Shown: positions 25,260 through 34,089 of the stretch, one piece after another
Position numbering within the stretch: the first letter of the stretch is position 1
Layout: every line of letters starts with the position of its first letter
From: Panacagrimonas perspica
GTDB taxonomy: Bacteria > Pseudomonadota > Gammaproteobacteria > Nevskiales > Nevskiaceae
Length of the DNA stretch: 64,000 bases
Assembly: GCF_004364935.1 (NCBI RefSeq)
Contig: NZ_SOBT01000009.1
Location: 964,398 to 1,028,397, forward strand
Direction: 5' to 3'
Program-made: the position numbers and the translations under genes
Notes under the pieces: generated by a model
Told to the model about the DNA's origin: nothing
Seen by the model: only the letters and a program-made list of their open reading frames with translations
The model's database searches: none

Positions 25260-27935
25260 ATGAGCCCCGCCGCCACGCGTCCCTCGCCCGAGCAACTGCT
25301 CAAGGACGCGCGTCGCGCGGGACGGGGCCGCCTGAAGGTCTTCCTCGGTGCGGCACCCGGCGTCGGCAAGACCTACGCGATGCTGCGCGCGGCCCATCGC
25401 GCGAAAGCCGACGGCATCGACGTCTGCGTTGGCCTGATCGAGACCCATGGGCGGCTCGAGACCGAGGCGCAGCTCGCCGATCTCGAACGCCTGCCGCGCG
25501 CCAAGGTCGAGTACCGCGGCCGCACGTTCGACGAGCTGGATGTCGAAGGCATCCAGAAGCGGCGCCCGCAGCTCGTGCTGGTCGACGAGTTCGCGCATTC
25601 CAACGTCACCGGTGCGCGTCATCCCAAGCGCTACCAGGACGTCGACGACCTGCTGACGGCCGGACTCGACGTGTGGACGACGCTGAACGTCCAGCATCTC
25701 GACAGCCTCAATGACGTCATCGCGCGCATCACCGGCGTGACCGTGCGCGAGACCGTGCCCGACGAGGTGCTCGATGGCGCTGACGAGATCGAGCTGATCG
25801 ATCTTCCGCCGGAAGACCTGATCCGGCGCCTGAAGGACGGCAAGGTCTACGTGCCGGAACAAGCGCGGCAGGCGCTGACGCAGTTCTTCGGGCAGGGCAG
25901 CCTCACGGCGCTGCGCGAGCTGGCGTTGCGCGCCGCGGCCGAGCACATCGATTCACAGCTGCTCGAATTCAAGGCGCGTCACGCCGTGGACGAGCCCTGG
26001 CCGACGCGCGAGCGCCTGCTGGTCTGCGTCAACGAGCAGGACATCAGCCGCACCGTCGTGCGCGCAGCGCGCCGCATCGCGGAGCACCGGCGCATCCCGT
26101 GGATCGCCGTGCACGTGCAGACGCCGCGCGCGCTGTCGATGTCCGACGAGGCGCACGATCGCGTCGAGCGCAATCTGCGGATGGCGCAACGCTTGGGCGC
26201 CGACGTCATCACGGTGCCGGGCACCGATCTCGTCGAATCGCTGGTGGAACTGGCGCGCACGCGCAACGCCTCGCAGATCGTCGTCGGACGTCCGCAGCCG
26301 AGCCGCTGGCGCTGGCCGTGGACGCGCTCGATCGCTGCCGAGCTGATGCGTCGCGCGACGCCGCTCGACATCACGGTGGTGACCTGGAGCGGCCCGGAGG
26401 CGGCCGCCAGCGAGCCGCTGCCGCGTCCGCGCCTGCCGGCGCCATCGTGGAAGCCGTACGCCGCGACCGTGCTGATCTGCGTGGGCGCGACCGCGATCTC
26501 GCAGGTGCTCGACCAGTTCGTCGGGCTGCTGAGCCTGGGCGTCGTGTTCCTGCTCGCCGTGCTCGTCGTCGCGGTGCGCTTCGGCCTGTTCCCGGCGCTG
26601 TTCGCGAGCCTGCTCAGCTCGATGCTCTACAACTACCTGTTCACCGAGCCGCGCTTCAGCCTGATCGTGCACGACCGCGACGACTTCGCGGCGGTGGTCT
26701 CGTTCTTCCTGGCTGCGCTGCTCGTCGGCAATCTCGGCGGCCGGCTGCGCCAGCAGATCGAGGCGCTGCGCACCAGCACGCGCCGCGCGCAGGAACAGGC
26801 GGAGCTGAGCCGGCGCCTGGCCAGCGCGCTGGAGCAGCGCGAGGTGGTGCGCGCCACCGTCGAGCATCTGGCGAACACGCTGTCGACCGAGGCCGTGCTG
26901 ATGCAGCCCGGCGCCGAAGGCCGGCTGATCGTCATGGCCGGCAGCGGCAACACGCGCCCGCTGGAGGAGCTGGCGCAGGCCGCAGGGCGCTGGGCCTGGG
27001 AACACGAGGCGGAGGCCGGTGCCAGCACCGACACGCTGCCCGCCTCGCCGTGGCGCTTCCTGCCGCTGGCCACCGCGCGCGGCAAGCTCGCGATCCTCGG
27101 CGTCAACGCCAAGCAGCGTCCGCGCGAGATCGACGAGGAAGATCTGCGCCTGATGCAGTCGGTCGGCGATCTGGCCAGCCTCGCGCTGGAGCGCACGCGC
27201 CTGGCCGCGGATCTGGAATCTTCGCGCCTGACCAGCGAGACCGAAGGCCTGCGTGCCGCGCTGCTGTCGTCGGTATCGCACGACCTGCGCACGCCGCTGG
27301 TGTCGGTGCTCGGCGCGGCGGAGGCGCTGGCCTCCGATGACGGACGGCTCGACGACGGTGCGCGCCGCGAACTGGCCGCGCACGTGCTGGAGGAAGCAGA
27401 ACGCCTGAACCGCTTCGTGCAGAACCTGCTGGACATGACGCGCCTGTCCTACGGAAAGCTCAGTCCTCGCCTGGATGCCTGTGACGTCGCCGAGCTGGTG
27501 GCGGGCGCGCGCCGGCGCGTCGAGCGCCAGCTCGCAGGACGAACGCTCGACATCACGATCGCCAGCGAACTGCCCCTGATCCGGGTCGACGCCGTGCTGA
27601 TCGAGCAGGTGCTGGTGAACCTGCTCGACAACGCGATGAAGTATTCGCCGACGGATTCACCGGTGCGCGTCGAATGCCGCGCCGAGAAGGGCGACGTGCG
27701 GATCTCGGTGATCGATCGCGGGCCGGGAATTCCCGAGGCCGATCGCGAGAAAGTGTTCGACATGTTCTACCGCGTGAAGCAGGGTGATGGTCGCGCCGCC
27801 GGCACCGGGCTGGGGCTCGCGATCTGCCGCGGCATCGTGGCTGCGCACGGCGGGACGATTCGCGTCAGTGCGGGAACCGACGGGCAGGGCACGCGCATGG
27901 AGGTGCGGTTGCCGGTATCGGGAAGCCCCTCGTGA
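25260..27935 (+). CDS. kdpD: KdpD sensor histidine kinase
   Basis: 891 aa. N-terminal KdpD domain with Walker A GAAPGVGKTYAM (~residues 31-42) and LVDEFAHSNVTGARHPKRYQ (given in two parts: LVDEFAHSN, GARHPKRYQD), a Usp-like domain (~245-370), four membrane helices (~400-500), a GAF-like part, then HisKA with SVSHDLRTPL (His674) and HATPase (DNAMKYSP, DRGPGIPEADREKVF, GTGLGLAIC). It senses low K+ or turgor and phosphorylates KdpE. Its stop overlaps the kdpE GTG start. Confidence 0.96.
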   Translation: MSPAATRPSPEQLLKDARRAGRGRLKVFLGAAPGVGKTYAMLRAAHRAKADGIDVCVGLIETHGRLETEAQLADLERLPRAKVEYRGRTFDELDVEGIQKRRPQLVLVDEFAHSNVTGARHPKRYQDVDDLLTAGLDVWTTLNVQHLDSLNDVIARITGVTVRETVPDEVLDGADEIELIDLPPEDLIRRLKDGKVYVPEQARQALTQFFGQGSLTALRELALRAAAEHIDSQLLEFKARHAVDEPWPTRERLLVCVNEQDISRTVVRAARRIAEHRRIPWIAVHVQTPRALSMSDEAHDRVERNLRMAQRLGADVITVPGTDLVESLVELARTRNASQIVVGRPQPSRWRWPWTRSIAAELMRRATPLDITVVTWSGPEAAASEPLPRPRLPAPSWKPYAATVLICVGATAISQVLDQFVGLLSLGVVFLLAVLVVAVRFGLFPALFASLLSSMLYNYLFTEPRFSLIVHDRDDFAAVVSFFLAALLVGNLGGRLRQQIEALRTSTRRAQEQAELSRRLASALEQREVVRATVEHLANTLSTEAVLMQPGAEGRLIVMAGSGNTRPLEELAQAAGRWAWEHEAEAGASTDTLPASPWRFLPLATARGKLAILGVNAKQRPREIDEEDLRLMQSVGDLASLALERTRLAADLESSRLTSETEGLRAALLSSVSHDLRTPLVSVLGAAEALASDDGRLDDGARRELAAHVLEEAERLNRFVQNLLDMTRLSYGKLSPRLDACDVAELVAGARRRVERQLAGRTLDITIASELPLIRVDAVLIEQVLVNLLDNAMKYSPTDSPVRVECRAEKGDVRISVIDRGPGIPEADREKVFDMFYRVKQGDGRAAGTGLGLAICRGIVAAHGGTIRVSAGTDGQGTRMEVRLPVSGSPS

Positions 27936-28624
27936 GTCACGAGGCCGGGCGCATTCTCGTCGTCGACGACGAGGCCTCGGTGCGCAAGCTGCTGCGCATC
28001 GGCCTGTCGTCGCACGACTACGAGGTGATCGAGGCGGGTGACGGTGCCGAAGCGCTGCGTCTTGCAGTCGCGCGCGCGCCGCGGCTGGTGATCCTCGATC
28101 TGGGCCTCCCCGACATGGATGGCGTCGACGTGGTGCGACGCCTGCGTGAATGGAGCGCGGTGCCGGTGATCGTGCTGTCGGCGCGCGATCGCGAAGACGA
28201 CAAGATCGGCGCGCTCGATGCGGGCGCGGACGACTACGTGACCAAGCCTTTCAGCGTCGCCGAACTGCTGGCGCGCATACGCGTGGCGCTGCGACGTGCG
28301 GCGAGTCCCGATGGTGCGCCGGTGTTCGAGCACAACGGTCTGCGCGTGGATCACGTCGAGCGGCGCGTGAGCCTGGACGGCGCCGCCGTGGCGCTGACGC
28401 GCAAGGAATACGCCTTGCTGAGCGAGCTGGTGCGACACGCCGGTCGCGTGCTGACGCACACCCACCTGCTGCGCGCGGTGTGGGGGCCGGGTCACGAGCA
28501 CGACACGCAGTACCTGCGCGTGTTCGTGCGCCAGTTGCGCGAGAAGCTACACGACGACCCGGCGCAACCGCGCTGGATCGCCACCGAGTCGGGGGTCGGG
28601 TATCGGTGGTTGGTGAATGGCTGA
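27932..28624 (+). CDS. kdpE: KdpE response regulator
   Basis: 230 aa OmpR/PhoB-type regulator beginning at the GTG that overlaps the kdpD stop (GTGA). Receiver: VVDDEASVR, phospho-acceptor Asp56 in VILDLGLPDMDG, conserved Lys in YVTKPFSVAEL. Winged-helix: LTRKEYALLSELVRHAG...RVLTHTHLLRAVWG and TESGVGYRW. It activates kdpFABC, probably at the direct-repeat box upstream of kdpF. Confidence 0.96.
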   Translation: MSHEAGRILVVDDEASVRKLLRIGLSSHDYEVIEAGDGAEALRLAVARAPRLVILDLGLPDMDGVDVVRRLREWSAVPVIVLSARDREDDKIGALDAGADDYVTKPFSVAELLARIRVALRRAASPDGAPVFEHNGLRVDHVERRVSLDGAAVALTRKEYALLSELVRHAGRVLTHTHLLRAVWGPGHEHDTQYLRVFVRQLREKLHDDPAQPRWIATESGVGYRWLVNG

Positions 28625-28630
28625 GCTTTC

Positions 28631-28700
28631 GTAGCCCGGACGCAGTCCGGGATCCTGGCCCGATCTGCGAGAGAGATCCCGGACTTCGTCCGGGCTACGG
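28631..28700. repeat. REP/BIME copy 11
   Basis: GTAGCCCGGACGCAGTCCGG on the left (loop GCA) and CCGGACTTCGTCCGGGCTAC on the right, just after kdpE and upstream of the amino-acid dehydrogenase gene. Confidence 0.85.
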
Positions 28701-28757
28701 GAGCCGGAGCAGGTGCACGCAGTAGACTCGCCGTGAACTGCTACGCGGGACGCGCAC

Positions 28758-29822
28758 ATGTCCGTTCTCTCTCATCCCGAATACGACGACCACGAGCTGG
28801 TCGCCTTCCACCGCGATCCGGCTTCCGGTCTTCGCGCGATCATCGCGATCCACGACACCACGCTCGGGCGCGGGCTCGGCGGCTGCCGGGTCTATCCCTA
28901 CGGCAGCGAGGCGCTCGCGATCACCGATGCGCTGCGCCTGTCGCGCGGCATGACGTACAAGGCGGCGCTCGCCGGATTGAAGCAGGGCGGCGGCAAGGCC
29001 GTGGTGATGGCCGATCCGCGCCGCGACAAGACGCCGGCGATGATGCAGGCGATGGGCAAGTTCGTGCAGTCGCTCGGCGGCCGCTACGTGATCGCCGAGG
29101 ACTCGGGAACCGACGAGGCCGACATGCACGAGGTCGCCAAGCAAACCGCGTTCATCGGCGGTGGCGCTGCGCCGCTGAATCCCGATGATCCGGGCGATCG
29201 CGACACCTCGGCCGCCACGGCGCTCGGCATCTTCTTCGGCATCCAGGCGGCGGTGCGCTTCAAGCTCGGTCGTGATGATCTGAAGGATCTGCGCGTGTCG
29301 ATCCAGGGCGTGGGCAAGGTGGGAAAGGTGCTGGCCCGTCACCTGCACGAAGCGGGCGCGAAGCTGTTCGTCTGCGATGCGCATGCGCCGGCTGTCGAGG
29401 ATTGCGTGCGCCGGTACGGCGCCACCGCGATCGACGCAACGGAACTGTTCGAGCTCGAAGTCGACGTGTTCTCGCCCTGCGCGCTCGGCGCGATCCTCAA
29501 CGACGACAGCGTGCCGCGACTGCGCGCGACGATCATCGCCGGCGCCGCGAACAACCAGCTCGCCGAGCCGCGACAGGGAAAGGCCCTGCTCGAACGCGGT
29601 GTGCTCTACGCACCGGATTACGCGATCAACGCGGGCGGCATCATCAATCTGTATTACGAAGGACCGACGCGCCGCTGGGCCGACGTCGAGTCGCACCTGC
29701 GGCGCATCGGCGGCACGCTGACGACGATCTTCGAGCGTTCGCACGACGAGGGGCGGCCGACGGATGTGATCGCGGACCGGCTGGCGGAAGCGATCTTCCG
29801 CGCACCGCGCGGTGTGGCGTAG
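28758..29822 (+). CDS. Leucine/valine-type amino-acid dehydrogenase
   Basis: 354 aa Glu/Leu/Phe/Val dehydrogenase family member. Motifs: TLGRGLGGCRVYPY, RGMTYKAALAGLKQGGGKAV with lysines at 68 and 80, the same positions as the substrate and catalytic lysines known in leucine dehydrogenase, the NAD fold VSIQGVGKVGKVLA, then IIAGAANNQL and YAPDYAINAGGIINL. It oxidatively deaminates a branched-chain amino acid, feeding 2-oxo acids to acyl-CoA catabolism. Leucine against valine preference cannot be told. Confidence 0.93.
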   Translation: MSVLSHPEYDDHELVAFHRDPASGLRAIIAIHDTTLGRGLGGCRVYPYGSEALAITDALRLSRGMTYKAALAGLKQGGGKAVVMADPRRDKTPAMMQAMGKFVQSLGGRYVIAEDSGTDEADMHEVAKQTAFIGGGAAPLNPDDPGDRDTSAATALGIFFGIQAAVRFKLGRDDLKDLRVSIQGVGKVGKVLARHLHEAGAKLFVCDAHAPAVEDCVRRYGATAIDATELFELEVDVFSPCALGAILNDDSVPRLRATIIAGAANNQLAEPRQGKALLERGVLYAPDYAINAGGIINLYYEGPTRRWADVESHLRRIGGTLTTIFERSHDEGRPTDVIADRLAEAIFRAPRGVA

Positions 29823-29825
29823 CCA

Positions 29826-29850
29826 CCGTAGCCCGGACGAAGTCCGGGGG
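29826..29850. repeat. REP copy 12, single arm
   Basis: A lone left arm CCGTAGCCCGGACGAAGTCC with no mirror partner, between the convergent ends of the dehydrogenase and DUF4340 genes. It is the last copy seen; none occurs from 29851 to 64000. Confidence 0.8.
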
Positions 29851-29864
29851 CACTGCGCGCTGGA

Positions 29865-30782
29865 TTATTGCGGCGGCGTCTCGGCCGGCGGCGCAGGAAT
29901 CGCCGGCATCCCCGGAACCGCCGGCGCAGCCCCATCGACAGCCTCCGGCTTTGGCGCCTCCGGAATCTTGAACAGCTCGTCGACGAGCGCCTTCGACAAG
30001 GTGTAGCGAACGCCGAGTACCTTGCTGGCCAGCACGAGCTGCGGATCGCGCGCCTGTACGACGAGGTCGAGGACGCGACCGTCATCGAGCGTGATCTTCA
30101 CGGCGTCGCCGGTGGAGCCTTCCGGTGCATCGGCGGCATTCCACAACGCGCGCGCGTTGCGCCAGGACTCGGCGAGCTGAGCGACCTGCGCGGGTTTCGC
30201 CTGCGGATTCTGCAGCGCGCTCCAGGCGCCATCGGCGGCCTTGTCCAGGGTCAGGCCCGGCAGTTCGATGCGCTTGAGCGTGGCGCTTGCCGGCACGACG
30301 GCCTTCGACACCAGATCCGAATAGTCCGCGTCCAGTGCTGCGCTCGGCGGATCGTCGACGACGCCGACCATCTCGCCGGACGCAACGTAACGTCGATACT
30401 TGATCGGCTCGCTGCCGCCGAGATCGATCTGCGTGTCGTCCAGCGTGACGCTGTACTTCGGCGGATCGAGTTCGAGCTCCTTGCGATCCACACCGGCATC
30501 GAGCTTTGATTTCACTTCGAGATCGGCCAGCGACAGGATGCCGCCGATCTCGTACTTGTCGGTTGCGCTCTTGACCGGCTCGACCAGCCACCACGCGCCG
30601 TCCTTCTTCTCCAGCTTGATCGCCGGCTTGCCCGGATGCTGGATCGCGATGCGCGTGACCGCGTCCTGCTTGAGCGCAGTCAGCGGCGGCCCGGTCTCTT
30701 CCTTCTTCTGGCCGAACCACAGCGCGGCGCCCAGACCACCGACGACGACCAGCAGGCCCAGATTGAGATAGCTGCGATTCAT
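29865..30782 (-). CDS. DUF4340 membrane-anchored protein
   Basis: 305 aa, one N-terminal membrane helix (LGLLVVVGGLGAALWFG) then a periplasmic beta-rich domain with the DUF4340 pattern (VTRIAIQHPGKPAIKLEKK, WWLVEPVKSATD, LADLEVKSKLDAG). The C-terminal ~30 residues are Pro/Ala-rich. DUF4340 proteins are regularly the fourth member of Gld-like ABC clusters, as here; the gene follows the GldG-like gene on the minus strand by 10 bases. Confidence 0.85.
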   Translation of the reverse strand: MNRSYLNLGLLVVVGGLGAALWFGQKKEETGPPLTALKQDAVTRIAIQHPGKPAIKLEKKDGAWWLVEPVKSATDKYEIGGILSLADLEVKSKLDAGVDRKELELDPPKYSVTLDDTQIDLGGSEPIKYRRYVASGEMVGVVDDPPSAALDADYSDLVSKAVVPASATLKRIELPGLTLDKAADGAWSALQNPQAKPAQVAQLAESWRNARALWNAADAPEGSTGDAVKITLDDGRVLDLVVQARDPQLVLASKVLGVRYTLSKALVDELFKIPEAPKPEAVDGAAPAVPGMPAIPAPPAETPPQ

Positions 30783-30792
30783 GGCGTGCGTG

Positions 30793-32193
30793 TCAGCGGC
30801 GGCGACGCAGGATCCAGCGCGTCACGCCGATGCCGATCAGCAGCAGCGGCAGCACGATGACGAAGCCCACGCCGATCAGGATCACGGCCCAGTTCGGCAG
30901 GAACAGGTTCGTATCCGGCGCCTTGGGCACGTCGATATTGAGCTGCGAGTCGCGACTGGCCAGCCACTGCACGACGTTCAGGCCGAGCTGCTGGTTGCCG
31001 AGCTGGCCGAGCGAGGCGTCGGACAGGAAATCGGCATCGCCGATCAGCACGACTCGCTGCTGGCGCGTTGCGACGGGCTTGGGCTCTTCGCCCTCGGCGG
31101 CGGGAGGCGGCGGCACGCTGCCGTCCGGCAGCTCGCGCGTCAGCGTCAGGCCGATGATCAGCGGGCCGGCGATATCGCCGGCCTTGGTGTCGAGCGACAC
31201 GCCGGACTCGCTGATCGGCTGCGTCTCGAGCCAGGCTTCCTTGCTCGAGGTCAGCAGCGGCAGCATCGTGAAGCCGCTGCCCGTCTTGTCCGCGACCAGC
31301 GATCGCACCAACGGGAACAGCGTCACCTGATCGAGTCCGCGCGTGACCGGATTCTGCGGGTAGTCGAGCGCAGCGAAGATGCCGGGATGCCCGGTGCCGA
31401 GCAGCTCGTATTCCGGGAACACCGCGTAGCCGTTCTGCCAGGTGATGCCCAGGGTTTCGGCCACCGGCAGCAGGCCGGGCACGTAGTCCGGGTCGGCGAG
31501 CCACAGAAGATTCCCGCCCTTCTTCACGTACTCGTCGATCAGCTTGACCTCGCCTTCGAGCATCGCGCTCTTGGGGCTGGCGATCACCAGCACCGACGTG
31601 TTGTCGGGAATCGACGGCGTCTTGACCAGGTTCAGCGGCTGATACGTCAGGCCCTTGTCCTTGAGGACCTGTGCGAACTGCGAATAGCCGTTCTGGTCCT
31701 GCGAATCGACCACCGCGCGCTCGCCATGACCTTCGAGGAAGACGATCCACTTCTCGCCGGTGTAGCTCAGGCGCTGCAGCGCACCGGTGATGGTCTGCTC
31801 GGACATCGTGCGCAGATTTTCGCGGCGCCCCTGGTAGTCGATGACGACTTCGCCGGCGAACGAGACGTTGTACTCCTTGACCTTCTGCGGCTGGCTGCTC
31901 GGGTCGATGAACTCGAGCTCCACGTCCTTCTTGAAGCGCCGGTACTGGTCGGCGAAGAACTGCACGGTCGCGCGCTCGGGTGCCCCGGGATACGCGAAGG
32001 CGATCAGGCGGATCGGATCCTTCATCGTGGCGAGCTGCTGCTGGCTCGCCGCGGAGATCGTGTTGCGCTTGTTGAACGTCCAGTCCTGCTTGACGCTGTA
32101 GCGCACCGACAGGAAGCCGAGCATCACGATGACGGCGAGGAACAGCACGCCGCCGATGAGCTGGTTGATGAGGTTCTTGTTCTTCTGTTTCAT
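30793..32193 (-). CDS. GldG-like ABC-cluster auxiliary protein
   Basis: 466 aa from ATG 32193 (MKQKNKN). One N-terminal helix, a long periplasmic GldG/IFT52-like domain (WIVFLEGHGERAVVDS, VLVIASPKSAMLEGEVKLID, GNLLWLADPDY), and a C-terminal helix (NWAVILIGVGFVIVLPLLLIG, split as NWAVILIGVG / VLPLLLIGIG) ending in a basic tail. It is the auxiliary subunit of an ABC-2 exporter; the name comes from gliding motility in Bacteroidetes, but proteobacterial copies probably serve envelope export or assembly. Confidence 0.88.
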   Translation of the reverse strand: MKQKNKNLINQLIGGVLFLAVIVMLGFLSVRYSVKQDWTFNKRNTISAASQQQLATMKDPIRLIAFAYPGAPERATVQFFADQYRRFKKDVELEFIDPSSQPQKVKEYNVSFAGEVVIDYQGRRENLRTMSEQTITGALQRLSYTGEKWIVFLEGHGERAVVDSQDQNGYSQFAQVLKDKGLTYQPLNLVKTPSIPDNTSVLVIASPKSAMLEGEVKLIDEYVKKGGNLLWLADPDYVPGLLPVAETLGITWQNGYAVFPEYELLGTGHPGIFAALDYPQNPVTRGLDQVTLFPLVRSLVADKTGSGFTMLPLLTSSKEAWLETQPISESGVSLDTKAGDIAGPLIIGLTLTRELPDGSVPPPPAAEGEEPKPVATRQQRVVLIGDADFLSDASLGQLGNQQLGLNVVQWLASRDSQLNIDVPKAPDTNLFLPNWAVILIGVGFVIVLPLLLIGIGVTRWILRRRR

Positions 32194-32210
32194 GGTGATC
32201 GCGCCTTGGC

Positions 32211-32954
32211 TCAGTTCCGTTCCATGTCGAGCCGCAACACGGTCAGCCACAGGAACAGCGCGGTGAACAGCAGGTAATAGACGACGTCCGAGGAGTCGAA
32301 CAGGCCGCTGATCAGATCCTGGTAGTGGCTGATCAGCGACAGGTAGTCGAACACCGGCGCGAACGGCGAGTCGAAGCTCGCCGGCATCTTCAGCAGCCAG
32401 ATCACCAGCAGCGCCGCGAAGCTGCCGACCGCCGCGATCGTCGGCTCGCGCGTCAGCGACGAGATGAACAGGCCGCAGGACGCGAAGGCCATCGTCAGCA
32501 GCAGCAGGCCGAGCAGGCCGGCGGCCAGGCGTCCGAGATCGAGATTCACCACGGGCAGCAGCGAGGCCGGCATCAGTGCGAGCAGTCCGATGATGGCGAG
32601 CACGAACACCATGACGCCGAGGAACTTGCCCAGCACGATCTCGACCAGCGTCACCGGCGCCGAGAACAGCAAGGTCAGCGTTCCGGATTTCCGCTCTTCG
32701 GAGAACAGCCGCATCGTCATCAGAGGCAGGATCAGCAGCAGGATGATCGTGGCCGATCCGTAGAGTCCGCTGCCCACATAGTCCGACACGCCGACGGCTT
32801 GGTCGGCCATGTCGGAATTGCGCACGTACTGCACGACGGCGCCGGCAAAGATGTAGCCGAAAATCAGCTGCGTGACGCCGAGTACGGCCCAGGCCAGCGG
32901 CGACACGAAGATGCGGCGTGTCTCGTTGGCGGCGATTGCCAATGTGTTTCTCAT
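32211..32954 (-). CDS. ABC-2-type permease (GldF-like)
   Basis: 247 aa with six hydrophobic segments. FVSPLAWAVLGVTQLIFGYI opens, then LLLILPLMTMRLFSEERKSG, the last part being the RxFAEERRxGTxxLL-type signature of ABC-2 permeases. Its ATG lies 3 bases inside the end of the ATPase gene (ATGA-type overlap), so the two are coupled. Transported substrate unknown. Confidence 0.9.
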   Translation of the reverse strand: MRNTLAIAANETRRIFVSPLAWAVLGVTQLIFGYIFAGAVVQYVRNSDMADQAVGVSDYVGSGLYGSATIILLLILPLMTMRLFSEERKSGTLTLLFSAPVTLVEIVLGKFLGVMVFVLAIIGLLALMPASLLPVVNLDLGRLAAGLLGLLLLTMAFASCGLFISSLTREPTIAAVGSFAALLVIWLLKMPASFDSPFAPVFDYLSLISHYQDLISGLFDSSDVVYYLLFTALFLWLTVLRLDMERN

Positions 32955-33898
32955 GCCGCGTTCCTCATCAGGGGCTGCACATCGCCGGACGTCAGTTCCA
33001 CGAAGATCTCTTCCAGCGTCTTGGCCTCGAGACGAAGTTCCTGCAGGCCCCAGCCGCGCTGCACCGCGAGCGCGACGATGGCGTCGCGCGGGTCATGCGC
33101 AGGATCGAGGCTGAGACGAAAGCGGCGGTCGTCGAGCGTCTCGGCGGAGAGCACGCCCTGCATCTCGGCCAGTTCGTTCGATCCTGGCGCGCGCGCGAAG
33201 CCGACGATCAGCTTGGGATTGCCCAGATGCGCATCGATGGCGGCGTCGTACACCAGGCGTCCGCGGTTGACGATCATCACGCGGCCGCAGACGGCCTGGA
33301 TCTCGGGGAGGATGTGGCTGGACAGGATGACGCTGTGGACTCGTCCCAGTTCGCGGATCAGCGTGCGGATCTCGCGGATCTGGATCGGGTCGAGGCCGAC
33401 CGTGGGTTCGTCGAGCACCACGACCGGCGGCCGGTGGATGATCGCCTGTGCCAGTCCCACGCGCTGCTGAAAGCCTTTTGAAAGATTCCCGATGACGCGG
33501 CGTCCGACGTCGGACAGTCCGCAGTCGCGCTTGGCGGAGTCCACCGCGGCTGCGCGCGCCTTCGAGGCGATGCCGTGCAGGCCGGCGCAGTAGCGCAGGT
33601 ACTCGTCGACGGTCAGTTCGGGGTAGACCGGCGGCTGCTCCGGCAGATAGCCGAGCTGCTGCTTGGCCAATACGGCGTCGTCGCGCAGCGACTGGCCCTT
33701 GATGAAGACCTCGCCCTCGGTCGGCGCGAGATTGCCCGTGAGCATCTTCATCGTCGTGGACTTGCCGGCGCCGTTGGGGCCGAGCAGTCCGAGGATCTCG
33801 CCCTGGGCGAGCTTGAGGCTCAGATCGGCGACCGCCACGTTGGGGCCGAAGCGCCGCGTGAGGCCGCGGGCCTCGATCAGGATGTTGTCGCTGGCCAT
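32951..33898 (-). CDS. ABC transporter ATP-binding protein (GldA-like)
   Basis: 315 aa. Walker A GLLGPNGAGKSTTMKM (~37-52), signature NLSKGFQQRVGLAQAI, Walker B VVLDEPTVGLDP, then a ~85-residue C-terminal domain as in drug/polymer exporters. First gene of a four-gene minus-strand operon: ATPase, permease, GldG-like, DUF4340. Confidence 0.93.
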   Translation of the reverse strand: MASDNILIEARGLTRRFGPNVAVADLSLKLAQGEILGLLGPNGAGKSTTMKMLTGNLAPTEGEVFIKGQSLRDDAVLAKQQLGYLPEQPPVYPELTVDEYLRYCAGLHGIASKARAAAVDSAKRDCGLSDVGRRVIGNLSKGFQQRVGLAQAIIHRPPVVVLDEPTVGLDPIQIREIRTLIRELGRVHSVILSSHILPEIQAVCGRVMIVNRGRLVYDAAIDAHLGNPKLIVGFARAPGSNELAEMQGVLSAETLDDRRFRLSLDPAHDPRDAIVALAVQRGWGLQELRLEAKTLEEIFVELTSGDVQPLMRNAA

Positions 33899-34089
33899 CT
33901 TTTATTGGGCTCGTAAGGTGATGGACGCGCGATGGACCGCGCCGAAGGCGGGCGGTTCCACCGTGCGGCGGCGATTCTACGGAATCGCGGTGGCAGGACT
34001 CGCGGCCGGTGCGTTCCCACGTGCGGGTGCACGGAATTCATTTGCTAAGGTTGCGGACCCTCCGCTTCCTCGCCCGTCCGAATCCGATC

